Shown in pieces: positions 57,968-64,000 of a stretch of DNA of 64,000 nucleotides. The translations under genes were made by a program, and so were the position numbers. The DNA comes from Hamadaea sp. (GTDB lineage Bacteria > Actinomycetota > Actinomycetes > Mycobacteriales > Micromonosporaceae). Every line of letters begins with the position of its first letter. The first letter of the stretch is position 1. The stretch covers positions 1 to 64,000 of the forward strand of contig NZ_JABFVK010000043.1 of NCBI RefSeq assembly GCF_013362815.1. The letters run 5' to 3'. Under the pieces are notes generated by a model. That model did no database searches and was not told where the DNA came from. It worked only from the letters and a program-made list of their open reading frames with translations.

Positions 57968-59668
57968 ATGCGCTGGTCACAGATGTTTGTCCCTACTTTG
58001 CGGCAGGATCCCGCGGACGCCGACGCGGTGAGTCACCGGCTGTTGTTGCGCGCCGGGTTCATCCGGCAGTTGATGGCTGGGCACTACAGCCTTCTCCCGT
58101 TGGCGATTCGCGTACGCGCGAAGGTCATGTCCGTGATCCGGGCGGAGATGGATCGGATCGGGGCGCAGGAGTTCCTGCTTCCGGCGATGCATCCGGCCGA
58201 GATCTGGCACAAGTCGGGGCGCTGGGACGTCATGGGTCAGGAGATGTTCCGGCTGCGTGACCGGCGTGGGGCCGACCTGGCGCTGGGGATGACGCACGAG
58301 GAGATCTTCGCGACCGTGGCTTCGGAGTTGCGGTCCTATCGGGAGCTTCCGCAGGCGTGGTATCAGTTCCAGACGAAGTTCCGCGACGAGCCCCGGCCGA
58401 AGAGCGGTCTGATGCGCGTACGCGAGTTCACGATGAAGGATTCGTACACGTTCGATGTGGACGAAGCCGGGCTGGACGTCGCGTTCGACCGGCATTATGA
58501 GGCGTACCAGCGGATCTTCCGGCGGCTGGAGATTCCCGTCGTCGCGGTCGAGGCGTCGAACGGGACGATGGGCGGCAGCGACTCCCGGGAGTTCATGTGC
58601 CCGTCCGAGGCCGGCGAGGACATCACGATCGTGTGCCCTGGCTGCGGTTACGCGGCGAATGTGGAGGCGGCACAGGCGGCGCTCACGCCGATCGAGGATC
58701 GGGATCTGCTGGCTGCGCCGGAGCGGTTCGCCACTCCCGGCGTACGCACCATCGAAGACCTCGCGGTGGGCCACGGGTTCGCGGGCGACCGTCAGATCAA
58801 GACCCTTGTGTACGTCGTCGACGATCAGCTGACCCTGGTGCTGCTGCGGGGCGACCACGCGTTGGTGGAGCAGAAGCTGGTGGACGCCCTCGGGGCGATC
58901 GCGATCCGGCCGGCTCAACCGGAGGAGATCCGGCAGGCGCTCGGTGCGCTGCCCGGCAGTCTCGGCGCGGTCGGGGTCACCGAGCTGCCGATCGTCGCCG
59001 ACGAGGCGTTGCGCGGACGGCGCGGGATGGCGACCGGCGCGAACTCCGACGACGTGCACTTGCGCGGTGTCGAGGTGGATCGCGACATCGTGGTCGGGCG
59101 CTGGGCCGACCTGCGGGAGGTCGTCGCCGGGGAGCCGTGCGTACGCTGTGCCACCCCGCTGGACGCGACGAAGACGGTCGAGGTCGGGCACATCTTCAAA
59201 CTGGGCCGGAAGTACAGCGAGTCGATGGGGGTCAGCGTGCTGACCGCCGACGGCTCCCGGGTCGCGCCCATCATGGGTTCGTACGGCATCGGGGTGGAGC
59301 GCGCGATCGCTGCGATCGTCGAGACCCATCACGACGACCGGGGCATCGTCTGGCCGATGGCGGTGGCCCCGTTCCATGTGGTCATCGTTCAGCTGGGTAC
59401 GGACGAGGCGACGGTGGAAGCTGCACGCGACCTCTATGAGCGGCTGGGCAACAACGGCGTCGAAGTCGTCTGGGACGACCGCGAGGAACGGCCCGGGGTG
59501 AAGTTCCGCGACGCCGAGCTCGTCGGCATCCCGTTGCGGGTGACCGTGGGCGCGCGTGGGCTGGCCCGGGGCATCGTCGAGGTGACCCGCCGGTCGACCG
59601 GCGACACCGTCGAAGTGCCGGTCGGTGAAGCCGCCGTACGCCTCGCCGAGGAGATCCGCCCCGCCTGA
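57968..59668 (+). CDS. proS: Prolyl-tRNA synthetase (bacterial type with editing domain)
   Basis: 566 aa. Motif 1 is in HYSLLPLAIRVRAKVMSVIRAEMDRIGAQEFLLPAMHP, motif 2 in YQFQTKFRDEPRPKSGLMRVREFTMKDSYTF and motif 3 in PIMGSYGIGVERAIAAIVE. Between motifs 2 and 3 lies a YbaK-like editing insertion of about 180 residues (ASNGTMGGSDSREFM...), with KTLVYVVDDQLTLVLLRGDHALVEQKL. The C-terminal anticodon-binding domain follows (HVVIVQLGTDEATVEAARDLYERL). The enzyme charges tRNA-Pro and removes Ala-tRNA-Pro. Start ATG at 57968. Confidence 0.97.
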   Translation: MRWSQMFVPTLRQDPADADAVSHRLLLRAGFIRQLMAGHYSLLPLAIRVRAKVMSVIRAEMDRIGAQEFLLPAMHPAEIWHKSGRWDVMGQEMFRLRDRRGADLALGMTHEEIFATVASELRSYRELPQAWYQFQTKFRDEPRPKSGLMRVREFTMKDSYTFDVDEAGLDVAFDRHYEAYQRIFRRLEIPVVAVEASNGTMGGSDSREFMCPSEAGEDITIVCPGCGYAANVEAAQAALTPIEDRDLLAAPERFATPGVRTIEDLAVGHGFAGDRQIKTLVYVVDDQLTLVLLRGDHALVEQKLVDALGAIAIRPAQPEEIRQALGALPGSLGAVGVTELPIVADEALRGRRGMATGANSDDVHLRGVEVDRDIVVGRWADLREVVAGEPCVRCATPLDATKTVEVGHIFKLGRKYSESMGVSVLTADGSRVAPIMGSYGIGVERAIAAIVETHHDDRGIVWPMAVAPFHVVIVQLGTDEATVEAARDLYERLGNNGVEVVWDDREERPGVKFRDAELVGIPLRVTVGARGLARGIVEVTRRSTGDTVEVPVGEAAVRLAEEIRPA

Positions 59669-59686
59669 CCGGGCCGGCTCGTCCCG

Positions 59687-59725
59687 TTGATCACCCGCTC
59701 GCGGAGTCGATCACCCGCGAGCGGG
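59687..59725. terminator. Inverted repeat between convergent proS and APC permease genes
   Basis: CCCGCTCGCGG (59694-59704) is mirrored by CCGCGAGCGGG (59715-59725). GATCACCC occurs twice nearby, and the segment TCGCGGAGTCGATCAC (59699-59714) is shared with 44269-44284. It lies between convergent genes and ends near TTCATGATC (59766-59773) in the start of the permease 3' end. Confidence 0.65.
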
Positions 59726-59766
59726 GTTGCCGACCTGCGGAAACGCCATCGATCACCCCGGTTAGT

Positions 59767-61002
59767 TCATGATCGCGCGGAAAACAGGCGGAGGCGGAGC
59801 GCGCGGTAGAGCAGCCCGACGGCGAAGACGGCGAGCCCGCCGACGACGGCAGGCCAGGGCAGCGTGGCGACCAGGGCCACACACCCGGCCGCGCCGAGCG
59901 CCTGCAGAGCGCGGGGATAACGCCGGTCGCCGCCGGTCTGGGTCCAGGCGGCGAGGTTGGCGATCAGGTAGTACACCAGGACGCCGAACGATGAGAAGCC
60001 GATCGCGCCCCGCAGGTCGACGGTGAGCACGAGAACGCAGACGACCGCGGCCAGCGCGATCTCGGCGCGGTGCGGGACGGCGTACCGGGGATGCACCGCC
60101 GACAGCCACCGGGGCAGGTCGTCGTGGCGGGCCATGGCCAGCGCGGTGCGCCCCACCCCGGCGATCAGCGCCAGCAGCGCGCCCAGGCTCGCGAGGGCGG
60201 CTCCGGCCCGGACGGCGGGGGCGGCCCAGTCCCAGCCGGCCGCGTGGACGGCGTCGGCCAGGGGCGCGGTCGACGACGCGAGCCGCTGCGGCCCGAGGAC
60301 GTGCAGCAACGCGACGCCGATCACGGCGTACACCGCGACGGCGAGCGCCAGCGCGGTGAGGATCGCCCGCGGAATCGTGCGCTGCGGCTCGCGTACCTCT
60401 TCTCCCATGGTCGCGATGCGTGCGTACCCGGCGAAGGCGAAGAACAGCAGACCAGCCGATTGCAGAACCCCGTAGGCCGAGCCGCCGCCGTCTGCTTCCG
60501 GGCCCGCGGGCCCGAGCAGTCCCGCGGCCGCGACGACCGCGAGCACGGCCAGGACCGCGACCACGATGATCATTGCAAGCCGGGCGGTACGCGTGACGCC
60601 GCGGTAGTTGACCGCGGCCAGCGCCAGCACCGCCACGACGGCGGCCGGGCGCTGCCAGGCCGGGGGTACGGCGTAGGCGGCGAACGTCAATGCCATGGCC
60701 GCGCAGGAGGCGGTCTTGCCGACGACGAACCCCCAGCCGGCGACGTAGCCCCACCATTCGCCGAGCCGTTCGCGGCCGTAGACGTAGGTGCCACCCGAGG
60801 TCGGATACTGCGCGGCGAGCTGGGCGGAGGCGGTCGCGTTGCAGTACGCCACGACCGCGGCCACGGCCAACCCGGCGAGCAGCAGGCTCCCCGCCGCCCG
60901 GGCGGCCGGGGCGAACGCGGCGAAGACACCGGCCCCGATCATCGACCCGAGGCCGATGACGACCGCGTCGACCGGACCGAGCCGCCGAGCCAACCGTTCC
61001 AC
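59767..61002 (-). CDS. APC family amino acid permease
   Basis: 411 aa with about eleven to twelve membrane segments. Family motifs: DAVVIGLGSMIGAGVFAAFAP (the first helix with the GSMIGxG break that binds amino acid backbone), YPTSGGTYVYGRERLGEWWGYVAGW in TM3, and AFAGYARIATMGEEVREPQRTIPRAI in TM6-loop. It should import an amino acid or polyamine by proton symport. It is monocistronic in appearance; the next gene upstream is on the same strand at 61015, an Rrf2 regulator with 12 bases between them, so read-through from the sulfate operon is possible. Confidence 0.93.
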   Translation of the reverse strand: MERLARRLGPVDAVVIGLGSMIGAGVFAAFAPAARAAGSLLLAGLAVAAVVAYCNATASAQLAAQYPTSGGTYVYGRERLGEWWGYVAGWGFVVGKTASCAAMALTFAAYAVPPAWQRPAAVVAVLALAAVNYRGVTRTARLAMIIVVAVLAVLAVVAAAGLLGPAGPEADGGGSAYGVLQSAGLLFFAFAGYARIATMGEEVREPQRTIPRAILTALALAVAVYAVIGVALLHVLGPQRLASSTAPLADAVHAAGWDWAAPAVRAGAALASLGALLALIAGVGRTALAMARHDDLPRWLSAVHPRYAVPHRAEIALAAVVCVLVLTVDLRGAIGFSSFGVLVYYLIANLAAWTQTGGDRRYPRALQALGAAGCVALVATLPWPAVVGGLAVFAVGLLYRALRLRLFSARS

Positions 61003-61014
61003 GCCGAGATTGTG

Positions 61015-61416
61015 TCAGCCGCCGGGAAGATCAGCCAGGGTGACCTCGTCGAGGACCCGCATGGTCGCGTGATCGGCGCTCCGCCAGAGCTGATACAGCC
61101 GCTCGTCCACTGTCGAGGCGGCTACCGGGGTCGCCGCGTACGCCGCCGGCCCGTCCAGTGCCCGCACGATGTCGCCCAGGGTCACCTGGTCGGGCGGCCG
61201 GTGCAGCCCGTAGCCGCCGTCCGAGCCCCGTTGGGTGTGCACCAAGCCGGCCCGGCGCAGCGCCGTGAGCAGCTCATACAGGTACGCGAGCGGAATGTCG
61301 TGCGCCTCCGCCAGAGCCTGCGCCTTGATCGTGGCCGGCGCGGCGGCGGCCAGCGCGGCCGCCGCCCGCACGGCGTACACGATGCGCGCCGGCACGGGCT
61401 GCGCCGGGCGGATCAT
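61015..61416 (-). CDS. Rrf2 family regulator without cysteine ligands (CymR-like)
   Basis: 133 aa. The winged HTH is [45 protein letters not shown] followed by [32 protein letters not shown], the Rrf2 signature with the GSDGGY wing. The three cysteines that hold the Fe-S cluster in IscR/NsrR are absent; the protein has no Cys at all. It resembles CymR-type members that sense cysteine metabolism. The stop of cysA is 61413-61415 and overlaps this start, so the regulator is encoded as the last gene of the sulfate transporter operon. Likely sulfur-responsive repressor. Confidence 0.9.
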   Translation of the reverse strand: MIRPAQPVPARIVYAVRAAAALAAAAPATIKAQALAEAHDIPLAYLYELLTALRRAGLVHTQRGSDGGYGLHRPPDQVTLGDIVRALDGPAAYAATPVAASTVDERLYQLWRSADHATMRVLDEVTLADLPGG

Positions 61417-62378
61417 GCGTCGGCGGCCGCCAGCGACTTCGCCGCCGGGACGGGTCTGAGGTGGACGGTGTCGCCGGGTTGGAGGCCCAGCCGGCCCGCT
61501 GCGCCCCGGGTGATCTGCGCCCAGACGTCGCGGTCGCCGGCGGTCAGCTCTACGCGTACCTCGAATCCCAGGTGCACCACGCGGTTGACGACAGCTGCCG
61601 TCGAACCCTCGACAGATTCGGCGGTGACGTCGATGTCGTGCGGCCGGACCAGGCGGCCGCCGAGTTCGGTCACCGGGCCGAGGAAGCTCATGACGAACGG
61701 GCTGGCCGGGTTGTCGTAGAGATCCTGCGGCCGCCCCGCCTGCTTCACCTCCCCGTCGGCGAGCACCACGATCTCGTCGGCGACATCCATCGCCTCCTCC
61801 TGATCGTGGGTCACGAACACCGTCGTCACGTGCACTTCGTCGTGGAGCCGCCGGAGCCAGGTGCGGAGCTCTTTGCGTACCTGGGCGTCGAGCGCGCCGA
61901 ACGGCTCGTCGAGCAGCAGCACCTGCGGTTCCACCGCGAGCGCGCGGGCCAGTGCCATGCGCTGCCGCTGGCCGCCGGACAGCTGCGCCGGATACCGGTC
62001 GGCGAACTGCTCCAGGTGGACCAGCTGCAGCAGCTCGTCGACCCGGGCCCGGATCTCGGCCTTCGGCCGCTTCCGGATCTCCAGTCCGAACGCGACGTTC
62101 CGGCGTACGCTCAAGTGCTTGAACGCCGCGTAGTGCTGGAACACGAAGCCGACGTTGCGGCGTTGCGGGGACAACCGGGTGGCGTCGACGCCGGAGATGA
62201 GCACGTTGCCGGCGTCCGGGACCTCAAGCCCGGCGATCACCCGGAGCAGCGTCGACTTGCCGCCACCGCTCGGGCCGAGCAGCGCGGTGAGCGAGCCGGA
62301 GACGATGTCGACCGAGACGTCCTTGAGGACCGGGGTACGGCCGAACGACTTGGAGACGCCGCGTACTTCGATGGCCAT
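61413..62378 (-). CDS. cysA: Sulfate/thiosulfate ABC transporter, ATP-binding protein
   Basis: 321 aa. [27 protein letters not shown] gives Walker [21 protein letters not shown] the signature, [20 protein letters not shown] the Walker B and [27 protein letters not shown] the H-loop. The C-terminal TOBE domain ([12 protein letters not shown]) is present. The Q-loop [31 protein letters not shown] is typical CysA. The start ATG shares one base with the cysW stop (TGATG), so it is coupled to the permease. Confidence 0.95.
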   Translation of the reverse strand: MAIEVRGVSKSFGRTPVLKDVSVDIVSGSLTALLGPSGGGKSTLLRVIAGLEVPDAGNVLISGVDATRLSPQRRNVGFVFQHYAAFKHLSVRRNVAFGLEIRKRPKAEIRARVDELLQLVHLEQFADRYPAQLSGGQRQRMALARALAVEPQVLLLDEPFGALDAQVRKELRTWLRRLHDEVHVTTVFVTHDQEEAMDVADEIVVLADGEVKQAGRPQDLYDNPASPFVMSFLGPVTELGGRLVRPHDIDVTAESVEGSTAAVVNRVVHLGFEVRVELTAGDRDVWAQITRGAAGRLGLQPGDTVHLRPVPAAKSLAAADA

Positions 62379-63166
62379 CAGTTGCCGTCCTTGGGGCGCA
62401 GGAGGGTGGTCAGAAGAAGGGAGCCGACGGCGAGCAGGGCCAGCACAGTCGCCGCGGCGAACGCCGCCGGAACCTCGTAGTTGAGGTAGCGCTCTTCGAC
62501 GAACAGCGTCAGGGTCTGGGTCTCGCCGACGACCTTGCCGGAGACGACCGCCACCGCGCCGTACTCGCCGAGGGCACGGGCCAGGCAGAGCACGATGCCG
62601 TAGCCGAGCGCGCTGCGGATGCCCGGCAGCGTGATGCGGCGGAACGTCTGCCAGCCGCCCGCGCCGAGGGTCCGGGCGGCCTGTTCCTGGTCGTCGCCCA
62701 TCTCTTCGAGCACGGGGACGATCGCCCGGACGACCAGTGGCAGCGAGACGAAGACGGTGGCCAGGACCATGCCCGGGATCGAGAAGATCACCTGGATGCC
62801 GGCGTTCTCCAGCCAGCCGCCCACTGTGGAATAGCGCCCGTACGCCAGGATCAGCGCGAGGCCGACGACGACCGGGGAGACCGCCAGCGGCAGGTCGATC
62901 AACGCGTTGAGCAGCCGCTTGCCGGGAAAGTTCGTCCGGGTCAGCAGCAGTGCGACGCCGACGCCGAAGACGGTGTTGAGCACGACCGCCCAGATCGCCA
63001 CCTGAAGGGTCACCTGGAAGGCGTGGATCGCTTCTTCGCTGGTCAGCGCGTCGATCACGTTCTGCAGCCCGTCGCCGAAGGTCTGCCAGACGATCAGTCC
63101 CACCGGCAGGATCAGCAGGAACAGCAGGTAGAGCAACGCGATCGCGCGAAGCAGGTACTTAGCCAC
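62378..63166 (-). CDS. cysW: Sulfate ABC transporter, permease CysW
   Basis: 262 aa, six membrane segments. [22 protein letters not shown] and [34 protein letters not shown] (EAA loop) are CysW-type. The end [13 protein letters not shown] closes the last helix. The start lies within the last codons of cysT. With CysT it forms the membrane channel for sulfate or thiosulfate; the ligand-binding protein (CysP or Sbp) is not in the window and should be encoded beyond the right edge. Confidence 0.93.
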   Translation of the reverse strand: MAKYLLRAIALLYLLFLLILPVGLIVWQTFGDGLQNVIDALTSEEAIHAFQVTLQVAIWAVVLNTVFGVGVALLLTRTNFPGKRLLNALIDLPLAVSPVVVGLALILAYGRYSTVGGWLENAGIQVIFSIPGMVLATVFVSLPLVVRAIVPVLEEMGDDQEQAARTLGAGGWQTFRRITLPGIRSALGYGIVLCLARALGEYGAVAVVSGKVVGETQTLTLFVEERYLNYEVPAAFAAATVLALLAVGSLLLTTLLRPKDGN

Positions 63167-63962
63167 GGCGAGACCCCCAGCGCTGGACGAGATCCAGTCC
63201 GATGAGGACGGCGAACGCGACGATCAGCAGCGCGGTGGAGACGGCGGCGGCCGACGCGGTGTCGTCGCTTTCGATGCGGCCGAAGATGTTGACCGCGGCG
63301 ACCTGCGTCTTGAACGGCAGGTTGCCCGACAGCAGCACGGTCGAGCCGAACTCCGCGATCGCGCGTGTGAAGGCCAGTCCCGCACCCGAGACCATGGCCG
63401 GGACCAGGTTGGGCAGGATGATCCGGCGGAAGGTGAGCCAGGGCCCGGCCCCGAGGGAGAACGCCGCCTGCTCCATGTCGCGATCCAGTTCCTGCAGAAC
63501 GGGCTGCACCGTGCGTACGACGAACGGCAGGGTGACGAACAGCAGCGCGATGACCACTCCGGCCCGGGTGTACGCCAGATTCAAGTGCAGTGGGCTCTTC
63601 ACCCCGTACAACACGAGCAGGACGAGCCCGGCGACGATGGTGGGCAGCGCGAACGGCAGGTCGATCAGGGTGTCGACGAGCGCCTTGCCGGGGAACCGGT
63701 CGCGGACGAGAACCCAGGCGATGAGCGTACCCATGACCACGTTGATGACGGCGACCAGCGCCGACGCCCCCAGGGTCAGCTTCAGCGCCGCCCACGAGTC
63801 GGGTGTAGTCACCGCCGACCAGAACGCGCCGGCGCCGCCCTCGACGCCCTTCCACGCGACCACCGTGAGCGGGAAGAGCACGATCAGGCTGAGGTAGAGC
63901 ACCGCGAGACCCAGGCCGAGGCCGGGACCCACCCGCGGTCGGCGACGGGCCGAGGCCGGCAC
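63159..63962 (-). CDS. cysT: Sulfate ABC transporter, permease CysT (5' end near or beyond window edge)
   Basis: At least 267 aa. LGLGLAVLYLSLIVLFPLTVVAWKGVEGG starts the core, PFALPTIVAGLVLLVLYG and QELDRDMEQAAFSLGAGPWLTFRRIILPNLVPAMVSG are the second helix and the EAA loop of CysT/CysU. GTG at 63962 is a possible start, but the frame stays open to the edge of the window (TPVLTQAGAPTG reads upstream), so the true start may lie outside. It overlaps the cysW start by 8 bases. Confidence 0.93.
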   Translation of the reverse strand: MPASARRRPRVGPGLGLGLAVLYLSLIVLFPLTVVAWKGVEGGAGAFWSAVTTPDSWAALKLTLGASALVAVINVVMGTLIAWVLVRDRFPGKALVDTLIDLPFALPTIVAGLVLLVLYGVKSPLHLNLAYTRAGVVIALLFVTLPFVVRTVQPVLQELDRDMEQAAFSLGAGPWLTFRRIILPNLVPAMVSGAGLAFTRAIAEFGSTVLLSGNLPFKTQVAAVNIFGRIESDDTASAAAVSTALLIVAFAVLIGLDLVQRWGSRRG

Positions 63963-64000
63963 ACCCGTGGGTGCGCCGGCCTGGGTCAGAACCGGGGTGG

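Noticed and set aside
59767-64000. Possibility that APC permease, Rrf2 and cys genes form one sulfur-amino-acid operon
   Set aside because: The spacing allows it, but nothing in the permease sequence points to cysteine or methionine, so I kept the permease separate.

Overview
The window is a high-GC actinobacterial chromosome segment, most likely from the family Micromonosporaceae or a close relative. The evidence is pervasive GC3 codon use, many GTG starts, GTGA and TGATG stop-start overlaps in operons, actinobacterial families (SCO6745-like, LppU/SCO3897-like, PdtaR, LCP and SH3/glucosaminidase proteins), and the order uvrB - coaE - rpsA - polA - (liv transporter) - pdtaR. That order is the one known from mycobacteria and Streptomyces. 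The genus assignment is an inference.

Layout. 1-2.2 kb is an accessory edge: the end of a VOC protein, a frameshifted trmB relic, a truncated membrane protein and an intact Fic toxin-antitoxin pair whose antitoxin fuses a Phd-like and a VbhA-like part. 2.3-10.3 kb holds 5-oxoprolinase subunits B and C, a ClpP-like protein that has lost its catalytic Ser and Asp and sits divergent from a Phd-type regulator, a D-amino-acid conversion pair (GNAT plus N-succinylamino acid racemase), a zinc metallopeptidase and a Nudix enzyme. 10.3-22.3 kb holds a primase-core (Toprim) protein, a glycogen debranching enzyme, a phytoene-dehydrogenase-like flavoprotein, a site-2 protease, a TetR-MFS-PLP lyase operon and a divergent pair of citrate synthase homologues. 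22.3-32.5 kb is largely cell-wall related: two paralogous SH3/glucosaminidases around an LCP ligase, a lytic transglycosylase, and a muropeptide-salvage operon (serine hydrolase, Ala-Glu epimerase, NlpC/P60), with typA among them. 32.5-47.1 kb carries terC behind a probable manganese riboswitch, two alpha/beta hydrolases, uvrB, a lipoprotein, coaE, rpsA, a methyltransferase and polA. 47.3-64 kb is dominated by transport: a polar amino acid ABC system, a complete branched-chain amino acid ABC system, pdtaR, tRNA-Leu(CAA), a LAGLIDADG protein, proS, an APC permease, and an Rrf2 regulator with a sulfate ABC transporter that runs off the window end.

Between genes there is a striking set of long, often perfect inverted repeats. 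They share cassettes (GATCA-type ends, TTCATGATCAACG, GATCAGGGTT), mostly sit where genes converge, and include a 164-bp fold-back element with 19-bp perfect ends in the polA upstream region. No CRISPR array, rRNA operon, complete insertion sequence or prophage was seen.
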